A DNA stretch of 64,000 nt from Bacillus infantis (GTDB lineage: Bacteria > Bacillota > Bacilli > Bacillales > Cytobacillaceae): assembly GCF_020171945.1 (NCBI RefSeq), contig NZ_JAIVAP010000005.1:62001-126000 (forward strand). Direction: 5' to 3'. Position 1 is the first letter of the stretch; each line of letters starts with the position of its first letter. The position numbers were made by a program, and so were the translations under genes. Under the pieces are notes generated by a model, which was given only the letters and a program-made list of their open reading frames with translations, was not told the DNA's origin and searched no databases. Below are positions 45,004 through 54,244 of the stretch, piece after piece.

Positions 45004-46089
45004 ATGCCAGCTATCATCTCGGCTGCCGAAGCCATCCCTGCCCACAGGCTGGAGCAGGGACAAGTAATGGAGTTTGCAAGAGACCTGTTTTCTGAGTCCT
45101 TCAAGGATGTAGAGAGGCTTTTAAAAGCCTTCCATAATGGCCAGATACATAAAAGGCATTTTGCGAAAGGAATGGACTGGTACAGGCGTGAACATTCTTT
45201 TGAAGAAAAAAATGAAGCTTTTATTGAATGTGCGGTAGAGCTTGGGGCAGAGGCCATAAAGAATTGCCTCCATAACAGACAGTTCCTGGAACGAAAAATA
45301 GATTATACGGAGATTGATGCCATCTTCATGGTGACAAGCACGGGAATCTCCACTCCAAGCCTGGAAGCAAGGATCATGAACATCCTGCCTTTTTCACAGC
45401 ATACAAAAAGAATACCCTTATGGGGGCTCGGCTGTGCCGGCGGGGCTTCAGGGCTATCAAGGGCTTATGAATACTGCCTTGCCTATCCAAAGGCGAAAGT
45501 GATTGTCCTGGCAGTCGAGCTTTGCAGCCTGACCTTCCAGAAAAATGATCGAAGCAAAAGCAATCTGATCGGCACCTCTTTATTTGCTGACGGTGCTGCT
45601 TGTGTCTTAATGGCCGGTGATCATGCGGAATTGGATATGATCAAGCGCACTGCCGCCATTCCAAAAATAATTGGCACAGCTTCGACGACCATGCCTGATT
45701 CTCTTGATGTAATGGGATGGGATGTGAAGAACGAGGGTCTCTATGTAGTATTTTCCAAGGATATTCCCTCCATTATTGAAAACTGGCTCAAGCCAAATGT
45801 AGAAAGCTTTCTGAAAAGGATGGACACCAGGCTGGATGAAATTGATCATTTTGTGGCGCATCCGGGCGGGAAAAAGGTTCTGGATGCCTATGTCAGCAGC
45901 CTGCAGTTTTCTCCCCATATGACAGATATATCCCTTCAGGTGCTAAGGGAGTTCGGCAATATGTCTTCTGCTACGATCTTGTATGTACTGAGAAGGTTTA
46001 TGGAAAAAGGGAAAGCAGGAGAGCTTGGGATTGCGGCTGCCCTGGGACCGGGGTTCAGCTCTGAACTGCTATTGCTGAGGTGGGAATAA
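45004..46089 (+). CDS. bpsA: type III polyketide synthase (alkylpyrone synthase)
   Basis: 361 residues. Catalytic triad Cys 144 (GLGCAGGASG), His 286 (FVAHPGGKKV) and Asn 319 (GNMSSAT), as in chalcone-synthase-like enzymes. B. subtilis BpsA makes triketide pyrones and resorcinols from long-chain acyl-CoA and malonyl-CoA. Two bases separate it from bpsB, the O-methyltransferase. Position before dynA is conserved. Confidence 0.95.
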   Translation: MPAIISAAEAIPAHRLEQGQVMEFARDLFSESFKDVERLLKAFHNGQIHKRHFAKGMDWYRREHSFEEKNEAFIECAVELGAEAIKNCLHNRQFLERKIDYTEIDAIFMVTSTGISTPSLEARIMNILPFSQHTKRIPLWGLGCAGGASGLSRAYEYCLAYPKAKVIVLAVELCSLTFQKNDRSKSNLIGTSLFADGAACVLMAGDHAELDMIKRTAAIPKIIGTASTTMPDSLDVMGWDVKNEGLYVVFSKDIPSIIENWLKPNVESFLKRMDTRLDEIDHFVAHPGGKKVLDAYVSSLQFSPHMTDISLQVLREFGNMSSATILYVLRRFMEKGKAGELGIAAALGPGFSSELLLLRWE

Positions 46090-46090
46090 T

Positions 46091-46660
46091 ATGGATATGT
46101 TCACCGTTTTTATTTTGATTATTATGCTGCAAAGGCTCGGGGAGCTGGCAGTAGCCAGAAGCAATGAAAGATGGATGAAAAGCCGGGGAGCCATTGAGTT
46201 TGGAAAGGGGCACTACAGCTTAATGGTAGTGATCCATACTTTTTTCTTTCTTTTTTTCAGCTTAGAGGTTTCATGGGGGAGCAGGACCCTATCATCCTTG
46301 TGGCCAGCCATTTTAACAATTATCATCATCACTCAGGCTGGCCGGCTGTGGGCGCTTCTTTCCCTGGGGAAGTACTGGAATACGAAAATCCTGGTTATTC
46401 CCCAGGCCAAAGTGGTCATGCGAGGGCCTTATCGATACATCCGGCATCCGAACTATGTAATTGTAACCCTAGAATTCCTCGCTTTTCCTCTTATGTTCCA
46501 GGCGTATTGGACATTGGCCGTGTTTTCCATTCTCAATCTTGCCATCCTCTCGGTCAGGATACCTGCAGAAGAACAGGCTCTCAGCGGCCTGACTGAATAC
46601 CGGGAAAAATTGCAGCATAACCGTTTTCTTCCAGGAAGGCCGAAACGAATTTCTGAATAA
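46091..46660 (+). CDS. bpsB: alkylpyrone O-methyltransferase, ICMT-like
   Basis: 189 residues, membrane protein of the isoprenylcysteine methyltransferase family: hydrophobic helices near the start, and the SAM region KVVMRGPYRYIRHPNY with PAEEQAL near the end. YpbQ/BpsB methylates BpsA products. GAGGTGGGA overlaps the bpsA end as ribosome site. A Fur-like box follows directly after its stop. Confidence 0.92.
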   Translation: MDMFTVFILIIMLQRLGELAVARSNERWMKSRGAIEFGKGHYSLMVVIHTFFFLFFSLEVSWGSRTLSSLWPAILTIIIITQAGRLWALLSLGKYWNTKILVIPQAKVVMRGPYRYIRHPNYVIVTLEFLAFPLMFQAYWTLAVFSILNLAILSVRIPAEEQALSGLTEYREKLQHNRFLPGRPKRISE

Positions 46661-46665
46661 AGCAG

Positions 46666-46694
46666 TTGAAAATGATTTTCATTGATGATAAACT
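46666..46694 (+). promoter_or_regulatory. promoter overlapped by a Fur-like box
   Basis: TTGAAA (46666-46671), 17-bp spacer, TAAACT (46689-46694). Positions 46667-46681 read TGAAAATGATTTTCA, a perfect 7-1-7 inverted repeat matching 13 of 15 of the Fur consensus TGATAATnATTATCA. It would put the following small gene under iron repression. Confidence 0.65.
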
Positions 46695-46757
46695 TCTAAA
46701 TGAGGCTGAATATTATTCTCAATTGAAAAAATGATTCAACCAAGGACGGTGTTACAT

Positions 46758-46853
46758 ATGGTATCTGTTTTTATTATTGGTGTTATCGCTGTATACTCGT
46801 TTGTCATGAAGCACGTCTTAAGCCATGTTGCAAAGCCGCAGACAATGAAATAA
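46758..46853 (+). CDS. 31-residue membrane peptide under the Fur-like box
   Basis: MVSVFIIGVIAVYSFVMKHV then LSHVAKPQTMK. One N-terminal hydrophobic helix (residues 2-16) and a basic tail. Ribosome site AAGGA about 11 bases before the ATG, weak. It is the only ORF between the Fur-box promoter and a terminator at 46865. Not similar to FbpA/B/C that I recall. Function unknown. Confidence 0.5.
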   Translation: MVSVFIIGVIAVYSFVMKHVLSHVAKPQTMK

Positions 46854-46864
46854 AATATTCCAGG

Positions 46865-46892
46865 CCCTTTTCCTTTCAGAAAAGGGTTTTTT
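46865..46892 (+). terminator. terminator of the 31-residue peptide gene
   Basis: 8-bp stem CCCTTTTC / GAAAAGGG, 6-base loop, six T. Confidence 0.88.
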
Positions 46893-47019
46893 CTTTGATT
46901 TTTTTGCTGATAAGAGCTTCTTCCGCACGGGCTGGCAGCTGCATAGTTATAAGTATATGAAAAGAGCGAATAATCGTTTAAAATGGTAGTAAATTCATAA
47001 AAGCAAGGAGAAGTATCGG

Positions 47020-50000
47020 ATGTCATTCACATTGCCAGAACAGCGGACAGCAGAGAAGGTCAACAAAGCCGCTGCCCTTCATGATTATTTTGCAGAACAG
47101 AAAGATGCCCAATCAGCAGAAAAGGCGGGCCAGCTTGCAAGAAAGATCCGCCGGAATGAGTTTACTATTGCCTTTTGCGGCCATTTTTCAGCCGGAAAAT
47201 CAAGCATGATCAATAATATCATCGGCGAAGACCTTTTGCCGTCAAGCCCGATCCCTACAAGTGCCAATTTAGTGACAATCAAAGCAGGGGAGGATTATGC
47301 CAAAGTCTTCTTTAAAGAAGGAAATCCCCGCCTCTATCCTGCTCCATATGATTATGAGCGTGTAAAAAAGTATTGCCGGGATGGCGACCAGATTCACTCC
47401 ATCGAAATCAGCAAGCCGGGCACAAGCCTCCCGAATAATATCGCTGTCATGGATACACCGGGTATCGATTCGGCAGATGATGCACACAGGATTTCAACAG
47501 AATCTGCCCTGCACCTTTCCGACCTCATTTTCTATGTGATGGATTATAATCATGTCCAGTCAGAACTGAATTTCCTGTTTACAAAAGAGCTTGCTGCTGC
47601 TGGAAAAGAGATTTATCTGATCATCAATCAGGTCGACAAGCATCGTGAAGAAGAAATAAGCATGGCGAAGTTCAAAGCCAGTGTGAAAGAGTCATTTGCT
47701 TCTTGGGGAGTGAAGCCTGAACGTATTTTCTATACATCACTAAAACAAGAGAACCATCCTCATAACGAATTCAAAAAGCTGCGCCAATTCATTCAGGAAA
47801 AGATGGCTTTAAGCAGCGAACTGCTTCCCCGGGCTGCAGAGGAAGCTATAAAAAGGCTCGCTGATGAGCATATCCGATTCCGGGAGACACTCGATGAGTC
47901 GGAAGAACAGCGGCTGGAAGGAATTTTGGAAGGGCTTCCTGCACAGAAGAGGGAGGCTTTAGAGAAGGAAGCTGCTGCTTTTGAGGATGAGCTCAATAAG
48001 AAAAAGGCAGAAAGGGATGCTTTTCAGGAAGAATTTGGAAAAGAGCTGGAAAAGGTATTAAAGAACGCTTACCTGATGCCATACCAGACAAGGGAGCTTG
48101 CAGAAAAGTATCTCGAATCCCGTCAGCCCGGATTTAAAGTCGGCCTGTTTTTCTCACGCCAGAAAACCGGGGAGGAATCAGCCCGCCGCCTTGATGCTTT
48201 TTATCAGGATCTGCACGACCGGGTGAAGTCAGAGCTGGTCTGGCATATAAAGGAAGTATTTTCAAGGGCAATAAAAGAAAAAGAGCTCCACGATCCTGAA
48301 CTGCTGGAAGCGGTGCAAAGCTTCTCCATCCCGTTTTCGCCGGAAATGATCGAACAGACCGTGAAAAGCGGTGCGATGCTGACAGGTGAATATGTGCTTA
48401 ACTATACAGAGGATGTCGCCTCAGCAGTGAAAAAAGCGGCTAAGGACCATTTTGAACAGATTAAAAACAGCATGATCCAAAAAGCAGCGGAAAACTCTTC
48501 AGAAGCGATTGAAAAGTCAGAAGCGGAATACAGGGTAATCAAAAATTATGCAGAAGCGTGGAGCAGCCTGAATGAAATGAAAGAAAAACAGCTCGCTGCA
48601 AAAATTAGGCTGGAGCAGGTAATACATGAAGACTATCCTTCAGATCAGCTGAGTGCCAGCGCAATCGAGCTGACAGCCGACACCGAAACAGCCGAAGCTG
48701 TGCCGGACGATGAAGAAATCCTTCAGGAAAAGGTAAACGATAAGCTTGAAATGGAAGAAGAAGAAGTTCAAATTGCCGGGCGGAGTGCAGACCCGGAGGA
48801 CATGATCGAAAGGCTTCTATTTACAGCTGACAAATTGAAAGATGTACCCGGATTCTCAAAGACTGCTGCCGAATTGGCGAGAAAAGCGGTGCGGCTGAAG
48901 GACAAGGATTATACGGTTGCTTTATTTGGAGCCTTCAGTGCCGGCAAGTCATCTTTTGCAAATGCGCTGATTGGCGAAAGGCTTCTTCCGGTTTCGCCGA
49001 ATCCGACCACAGCCGCAATCAATAAAATCAGGCCTGTCGACCAAGACCATGCCCATGGCACAAGCCTCGTTCATTTCAAAACAGCCGAGGTTCTTTACGA
49101 GGATGTCAATCGTTCCCTCAAGGCTTTCAATGAACAGGCAGCAGATCTTGATGACGCCCTTAGAAGAATCGGAAAGCTGAGTGAAGCAGGGGATTTGAAC
49201 AGCAGCGAAAAAACCCATCTGGCTTTCCTGAACGCCTTTTCAAAAGGATATCCGGAGTACCGTGCCAAGCTGGGCGATACTTTGACAGCCAGTCTGGCAG
49301 AATTTGGGGCCTTTGTGGCAGACGAGGAGAAATCCTGCCTGGTGGAGCTGATTGAAGTGTTTTATGACTGCCCATTGACGAGGCAGGGCATCACACTTGT
49401 CGACACTCCCGGAGCTGATTCAATCAATGCCCGCCATACAGGCGTTGCATTCGATTATATAAAAAATTCAGATGCCATCCTTTTTGTCACCTATTATAAT
49501 CATGCATTCTCAAGGGCTGACAGGGAATTCCTCATTCAGCTCGGAAGGGTGAAGGATTCTTTTGAACTCGATAAAATGTTCTTTGCTGTCAATGCAGTCG
49601 ATCTCGCCTCAAGTGAGGAGGAAATGAATTCTGTGCTCGGCTATGTGGAAGACCAGCTGACTCAGTACGGCATTCGCCGTCCGCATCTGTATCCGGTCTC
49701 AAGTTTGCTGGGACTGCAGGAAAAGCTGGGCGAGGCCGCCGGCAATTCCTATTTGGCGGAGTTCGAGGAACGGTTTTATTCATTCATTTCCAGCGAGCTT
49801 TCCGCCATTGCCGTCAACTCGGCTGAAAGTGAATGGGAACGCGCCATCGGCCAGCTCAGGAGTTTTATCCGCTCTTCTCAGGAAGATGTGTCGGCAAAGC
49901 AGCGGAAACGCGAAAAGATAGCTGGGGAGAAGGCTGGAATCGGGGATATTCTTGAAAAAGGCTCTTCCATAGTGCTGAAGAAAAGGCTTGAACAGGAAGC

Positions 50001-50670
50001 GGATGAGCTCATCTTTTACATTAAGCAGCGGGTATTTTTCAGGTTTGGCGATTTTATCAAAGAAGCCTTTAATCCTTCTGTCCTGAAAGATGACGGCAGG
50101 AATATGAAGAAAGCACTCCAGGATGCCCTGGCCGACTTCATCAGCTCTTTCGGGTTTGATTTTGCACAGGAGATGAGGGCAACCTCGCTGAGACTCGAAG
50201 TATTTGCCGGCAGGCTGGCAAAGGAAGCCCAGGCCGCACTGGAATCTTCCATCAGGAAAATCAGCGGAGATATTACATTTACAGAATTTGAAGTCTCCAG
50301 CCATTCAGGGATTGAATTCACATCCGCTTTTTCGGACCTGGAGCCTGAGATGTTCAAAAAGGCTTTAAGCTATTTTAAAAGCCCGAAGGCATTCTTTGAA
50401 CAGAATGGCAGAAAACAGCTTGGCGAGGAACTGCACAAAGTGCTGGATCAACCGGCTGACATTTATCTGGCTTCTGAGGGCAGCAGGCTGAAAGACTATT
50501 ATACAGGCATTCTCGAAGAAGAATACCGAAAGATGGCGGCCGAAATGGCTGAGCAGGCAGCTGAATATTATGAAGGGGTGTCTGCAGCGCTGAGTGATGA
50601 AATTCCTCTGGGGAAATTGACTGAACTGGAACGCTCACTCGTCCAATTCACATCTCGCAGCAAAGGGTGA
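47020..50670 (+). CDS. dynA: tandem bacterial dynamin-like GTPase DynA
   Basis: 1216 residues: two fused dynamin units. P-loop one GHFSAGKSS at 54-62 with DTPGIDSAD, then a coiled-coil stalk; P-loop two GAFSAGKSS at 637-645 with DTPGADSIN. The paddle hydrophobic tips lie in each unit's stalk (for example SGAMLTGEYVLNYT). B. subtilis DynA (YpbR) fuses and protects membranes, also against phage. AAGGAG before the ATG. Followed 4 bp later by the next gene. Confidence 0.95.
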   Translation: MSFTLPEQRTAEKVNKAAALHDYFAEQKDAQSAEKAGQLARKIRRNEFTIAFCGHFSAGKSSMINNIIGEDLLPSSPIPTSANLVTIKAGEDYAKVFFKEGNPRLYPAPYDYERVKKYCRDGDQIHSIEISKPGTSLPNNIAVMDTPGIDSADDAHRISTESALHLSDLIFYVMDYNHVQSELNFLFTKELAAAGKEIYLIINQVDKHREEEISMAKFKASVKESFASWGVKPERIFYTSLKQENHPHNEFKKLRQFIQEKMALSSELLPRAAEEAIKRLADEHIRFRETLDESEEQRLEGILEGLPAQKREALEKEAAAFEDELNKKKAERDAFQEEFGKELEKVLKNAYLMPYQTRELAEKYLESRQPGFKVGLFFSRQKTGEESARRLDAFYQDLHDRVKSELVWHIKEVFSRAIKEKELHDPELLEAVQSFSIPFSPEMIEQTVKSGAMLTGEYVLNYTEDVASAVKKAAKDHFEQIKNSMIQKAAENSSEAIEKSEAEYRVIKNYAEAWSSLNEMKEKQLAAKIRLEQVIHEDYPSDQLSASAIELTADTETAEAVPDDEEILQEKVNDKLEMEEEEVQIAGRSADPEDMIERLLFTADKLKDVPGFSKTAAELARKAVRLKDKDYTVALFGAFSAGKSSFANALIGERLLPVSPNPTTAAINKIRPVDQDHAHGTSLVHFKTAEVLYEDVNRSLKAFNEQAADLDDALRRIGKLSEAGDLNSSEKTHLAFLNAFSKGYPEYRAKLGDTLTASLAEFGAFVADEEKSCLVELIEVFYDCPLTRQGITLVDTPGADSINARHTGVAFDYIKNSDAILFVTYYNHAFSRADREFLIQLGRVKDSFELDKMFFAVNAVDLASSEEEMNSVLGYVEDQLTQYGIRRPHLYPVSSLLGLQEKLGEAAGNSYLAEFEERFYSFISSELSAIAVNSAESEWERAIGQLRSFIRSSQEDVSAKQRKREKIAGEKAGIGDILEKGSSIVLKKRLEQEADELIFYIKQRVFFRFGDFIKEAFNPSVLKDDGRNMKKALQDALADFISSFGFDFAQEMRATSLRLEVFAGRLAKEAQAALESSIRKISGDITFTEFEVSSHSGIEFTSAFSDLEPEMFKKALSYFKSPKAFFEQNGRKQLGEELHKVLDQPADIYLASEGSRLKDYYTGILEEEYRKMAAEMAEQAAEYYEGVSAALSDEIPLGKLTELERSLVQFTSRSKG

Positions 50671-50674
50671 TAAT

Positions 50675-51427
50675 GTGAAAGAATGGCTTCAGGACCTGGA
50701 AAAGAAACATAATATCACCATTTATTATGCATGTGAAGCAGGAAGCCGCGCCTGGGGAACGGCTTCCGAACAATCGGATTACGATGTTCGTTTTATTTAC
50801 AAATACAATGAAGTACGCAGCTATTTAGCGTTGAAGCCGGAACAGGAGACAATCATCCATGCCTCGCCTGCAGACTCTGCAGGCTGGGATTTGTTCAAGG
50901 CGTTCAGCCTGCTGGAAAAATCAAATCCAAGCCTTTATGAATGGGCGTATTCCCCAATCGTCTATATTGACAGGCAGGGTTTTGCCAGCCGCCTCCGGAA
51001 CTTCATCATTGAAGAATATTCTCCTTTTAAGCTAGCAAAGCATTATCAGGCTCTGATGAGTCGGAACTTAAAAGAAATTTCGGGCAAGGAATTGACGTCC
51101 AGGAGGCAGAAACAGCTGATCCATGCTGCAAGATCATGCCTGCTGGCAGGAATGCTGTCAAAAGAAAATAAAGCTGTGCCTTGGACTGATCTCTTTGCCG
51201 GTGTTCCTGGAGCACCGGATTTTGCCCAAATTTTGCAATGCTATCATATCCTTGTTGAAGCAAAGGCCAGCGGCAGACTGCTAGAGGAAAGTGAAAGAGC
51301 TGAATTGGAGATCCTTTTATTAAGGCAAAAAAAGCAGCTGGACACTCCGGCATCGGCGCCGGCTGGAAAAAGGGAAAATACCAGGGAGAAGCTGAACCAA
51401 TGGCTTTGGGAACTTCTCGATATTTAG
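50675..51427 (+). CDS. RlaP-like nucleotidyltransferase (DNA polymerase beta superfamily)
   Basis: GTG start at 50675 with AAGGGTGA; 250 residues. YACEAGSRAWGTASEQSDYD carries the GSRAWG and SDYDVRF metal-binding Asp pair of the RlaP/COG3541 family; SNPSLYEWAYSPIVY is another family block. In other bacteria RlaP goes with RNA-repair operons; here it is coupled to dynA. Nucleotide and acceptor unknown. Confidence 0.8.
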   Translation: MKEWLQDLEKKHNITIYYACEAGSRAWGTASEQSDYDVRFIYKYNEVRSYLALKPEQETIIHASPADSAGWDLFKAFSLLEKSNPSLYEWAYSPIVYIDRQGFASRLRNFIIEEYSPFKLAKHYQALMSRNLKEISGKELTSRRQKQLIHAARSCLLAGMLSKENKAVPWTDLFAGVPGAPDFAQILQCYHILVEAKASGRLLEESERAELEILLLRQKKQLDTPASAPAGKRENTREKLNQWLWELLDI

Positions 51428-51436
51428 GGGGAAATA

Positions 51437-51643
51437 ATGGGGAAATCATTCCATGCTTGTGCAACCTGCATACATTTCCAGGCAGAGAGGGCCGGGGGGA
51501 AAATGGAGTACCGGTGCAGGCGGCTCGGCTTTGATACATTGCCGCATTACCAATTCAATTGCTGGGATCCAAAGGAAAATGTCAGGAAACTGATGGGAAA
51601 AAGGAAAGGGGGAAAAGAAAATGAAGTGGGTCAAGGAAATTAG
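51437..51643 (+). CDS. small Cys-rich protein
   Basis: 68 residues; AGGGGGAAA before the ATG. MGKSFHACATCIHFQAERAG, MEYRCRRLGFDTLPHYQFNC: Cys-x2-Cys, then Cys and Cys, a probable zinc site, and a basic end. Its 3' end overlaps the sulfurtransferase start by 23 bp. Function unknown. Confidence 0.75.
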   Translation: MGKSFHACATCIHFQAERAGGKMEYRCRRLGFDTLPHYQFNCWDPKENVRKLMGKRKGGKENEVGQGN

Positions 51644-52460
51644 TGAGGTGATAGAAGGGCTCGGCAGCGGAGACGTCCGGTTCTGTGATTGCCGGTTCAG
51701 TCTGGGAGAGCCGGAAAAAGGGGAACAGGCCTATCTTGAAGAGCATATCCCGGGCGCTGTTTATTTTCATTTGGAAAAGGACCTTTCCGGACAGGTGTCA
51801 GAGCATGGCGGAAGACACCCCCTCCCTGATATGAATGAATTCAAGGAAAAACTGGAATGGGCCGGAATCTCCAATCATACGGCTGTCATTGCATATGATG
51901 GCGGAGAAGGGGCGTTTGCTGCAAGATTATGGTGGCTGCTGAAATATGCCGGCCATGAAAACGTCTATGTCCTAAATGGCGGCTTCAAGGAATGGAAGAA
52001 AGAAGGACAGCCTGTGGCAAAAGAAATTCCCCGCATTGCGAGAGGTGTATATAACTTAAGCCTGAATGCTGCTATACTGGCAGATACAGAAGAAGTAAAA
52101 AAGGCTTCCGGGGCTGAATTTAAGAAAACCTTGATAGATTCGCGTGAGGAAAAACGCTATCTTGGAATAGAGGAGCCTATTGATAAAAAAGCCGGCCATA
52201 TACCCGGAGCCGTCAATTATCCATGGACAGACGGTTTCGATAGCGGAAAATACAGAATTGCAGAAGAACAAAGAATAAGGTTCAGCAGCACCAGTCCGGA
52301 AGATCCTGTCATAGTTTATTGCGGTTCAGGCGTCACGGCCGCCCCTAATTTCATTGCTTTGAAGGAAGCAGGCTATGAAAATGTAAAGCTGTATATCGGC
52401 AGCTTCAGCGACTGGATCTCCTATCCGGAGAATAAAGTGGCTCAGGCAGCTGGCAAATAA
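51621..52460 (+). CDS. thiosulfate/3-mercaptopyruvate sulfurtransferase (tandem rhodanese)
   Basis: 279 residues, two rhodanese domains. The first ends in YDGGEGAFAARLWWLLKYAG without Cys; the second has VIVYCGSGVTAAPNFIALKE with catalytic Cys in CGSGVTA, the loop type of mercaptopyruvate sulfurtransferases. AAAGGGGGAAAAG precedes the ATG. Transfers sulfur to cyanide or thiols. Confidence 0.9.
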   Translation: MKWVKEISEVIEGLGSGDVRFCDCRFSLGEPEKGEQAYLEEHIPGAVYFHLEKDLSGQVSEHGGRHPLPDMNEFKEKLEWAGISNHTAVIAYDGGEGAFAARLWWLLKYAGHENVYVLNGGFKEWKKEGQPVAKEIPRIARGVYNLSLNAAILADTEEVKKASGAEFKKTLIDSREEKRYLGIEEPIDKKAGHIPGAVNYPWTDGFDSGKYRIAEEQRIRFSSTSPEDPVIVYCGSGVTAAPNFIALKEAGYENVKLYIGSFSDWISYPENKVAQAAGK

Positions 52461-52464
52461 ATAG

Positions 52465-52490
52465 AAAATCCCTTGAAAAGGGATTTTTTT
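52465..52490 (+). terminator. terminator of the sulfurtransferase gene
   Basis: 10-bp stem AAAATCCCTT / AAGGGATTTT with a short loop, seven T. Confidence 0.88.
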
Positions 52491-52551
52491 ACTTTTGCTT
52501 CTATTGTATAATTGAGAAGGTTCTGAAATTTTAATAGGGGGATCTTTTTTT

Positions 52552-53160
52552 ATGAGCACAGGCTATACCATTACAAAAAAGAGAAAAACGGAAAAGAGCC
52601 AAATTTTTGTTTCATGTGCGATCATCTTGATTTTGTCGTCATGTTTTGTGCCGATTTTCATTCTGATACCACTGCAGGAGATTCTGTTTTCACCATCTGG
52701 CGAATGGTTCTTTGAACCCTTGAGGGCTGCTTATGGCGTTTTCATTGCCGGCCTGCTGCTGCTTGCAGCCATATGCATAACTGCAGCTGTACTGCTTAGC
52801 AAGCAGAAAATGACAACAGGATTGAAAGGGTTATTGGCAGTCAGTGCTGCTGTTGGAGTGCTGTTCATCCTGCTTAGTACGGATGGCTATCATTATGCAG
52901 ACCAGAACGGCATAACAATCGACCCTATTTTTTCACTGAAGGAAAAAACGTACACGTGGGATGAAGTGGCAGCTGCAGAGCAGACAGCCAAACTATCAGG
53001 AGGAATAGCAACTGATGACAAATTCATTGTGACCTTCAAAGATGGAAAGAAATATTCCATGGTGCTGAATAACAATGTAGTCAAAGCAAGGGTCGCCATG
53101 CAGTATGTACTTAAAGAAAAGGGCATAGAGGTTGTCAAGAAAGATCCTCCGGCAGAGTAA
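52552..53160 (+). CDS. membrane protein with cytosolic PH-like end
   Basis: 202 residues, AGGGGGATC before the ATG. Three hydrophobic segments (about 17-42, 60-83, 90-108) then a soluble end, HYADQNGITIDPIFSLKEKT, YTWDEVAAAEQTA and VTFKDGKKYSMVLNN, that looks like a short beta-rich bPH-like domain. TATAAT at 52507-52512 is a possible -10. Not recognised; function unknown. Confidence 0.75.
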   Translation: MSTGYTITKKRKTEKSQIFVSCAIILILSSCFVPIFILIPLQEILFSPSGEWFFEPLRAAYGVFIAGLLLLAAICITAAVLLSKQKMTTGLKGLLAVSAAVGVLFILLSTDGYHYADQNGITIDPIFSLKEKTYTWDEVAAAEQTAKLSGGIATDDKFIVTFKDGKKYSMVLNNNVVKARVAMQYVLKEKGIEVVKKDPPAE

Positions 53161-53175
53161 TGGAGCTGAAAGAGG

Positions 53176-53199
53176 AAAGGCCTGTCCAGGGCCTTTTTT
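53176..53199 (+). terminator. terminator of the membrane protein gene
   Basis: 7-bp stem AAAGGCC / GGCCTTT, 7-base loop, six T. Confidence 0.85.
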
Positions 53200-53290
53200 C
53201 CGTTAAAGAAACCTAAATCTTAACAGGAAAGCCGTGCCTTCATTCATGTTATAATAGAGAAATATGAAAAGAGAAAAGGGGCTGTACAAT

Positions 53291-54190
53291 ATGAATGAAA
53301 ATAAACCTTCGCTGCTGCTTGTTGATGGTATGGCGCTGTTATTCAGGGCATTCTTTGCTACGGCTGTCACCGGACAGTTTATGATAAATTCAAAAGGGGT
53401 TCCGACCAATGCGATTCAGGGATTCCTGAAGCATTTTTTCACGGCAGTATCATCTTTTAAGCCAACACATGTGGCAGTTTGCTGGGACATGGGCAGCAAA
53501 ACCTTCAGGACTGAAATGTTCAGCGATTATAAAGCAAACCGCTCAGAAGCTCCGATCGAACTGCTTCCGCAGTTTGATCTGGTGAAAGAAGCTGTAGAAG
53601 CTCTGGATATCCCCAATATCGGGCTGGCTGGTTTTGAAGCCGATGACTGCATCGGCACGATTGCGAAAAAGCTACAGCCGGAGGCCAGGGTTTCAATCCT
53701 GACGGGCGACCAGGATATTTTGCAGCTCCTTGACGAAGATATTTCGGTCATTCTGCTTAAAAAAGGCTTTGGCAATTATCTTGTCCATACAGCAGACACA
53801 TTTTATGAAGAAAAAGGGATTATGCCAAGGCAGATGATTGATCTCAAAGCTTTTATGGGAGATCCAAGCGATAACTATCCTGGTGTTAAAGGAATCGGCG
53901 AAAAGACAGCATTAAAGCTTTTGCAGCAGTTCGAACATGTGGATGGCGTCATCGAGAATCTTGATAAGCTTACAAAAGCGCAGAAAGCTAAGATCGAAGA
54001 GGGGCTGGAAATGCTCCATCTAAGCAGGCAGCTGGCAGAGATTAAATGCGATGTTCCAGTCGAATGCGTGCTGGAAGATGCTGTTTATAAAATCAATCGC
54101 CAGAAGGCAATGGAAAAGTTCAGTGATCTGGAATTAAGGGGGCTGTACAGGCATCTCGAAAAGCTTGAGGAAAGCAAGAGCTTTGCCTGA
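53291..54190 (+). CDS. ypcP: 5'-3' exonuclease YpcP (PolA-exonuclease-like)
   Basis: The ATG at 53291 (MNENKPSLLLVDGMALLFRAF) has AAAGGGG 9 bases upstream and fits the family start; the ATG at 53264 does not. 299 residues: FEADDCIGTIAK, TGDQDILQL and GVKGIGEKTALKLL (H3TH) hold the metal-binding acidic residues of the 5'-nuclease family. Extended -10 TGTTATAAT (53247-53255) upstream. Related to Pol I 5' nuclease; removes primers or flaps. Confidence 0.95.
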   Translation: MNENKPSLLLVDGMALLFRAFFATAVTGQFMINSKGVPTNAIQGFLKHFFTAVSSFKPTHVAVCWDMGSKTFRTEMFSDYKANRSEAPIELLPQFDLVKEAVEALDIPNIGLAGFEADDCIGTIAKKLQPEARVSILTGDQDILQLLDEDISVILLKKGFGNYLVHTADTFYEEKGIMPRQMIDLKAFMGDPSDNYPGVKGIGEKTALKLLQQFEHVDGVIENLDKLTKAQKAKIEEGLEMLHLSRQLAEIKCDVPVECVLEDAVYKINRQKAMEKFSDLELRGLYRHLEKLEESKSFA

Positions 54191-54213
54191 GTTCAGGATT
54201 ATACAAGAATGGA

Positions 54214-54240
54214 GGAGCTGCTATAGCTGCAGCTCCTTTT
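54214..54240 (+). terminator. terminator of ypcP
   Basis: 8-bp stem GGAGCTGC / GCAGCTCC, 7-base loop, four T. Confidence 0.78.
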
Positions 54241-54244
54241 GCTG

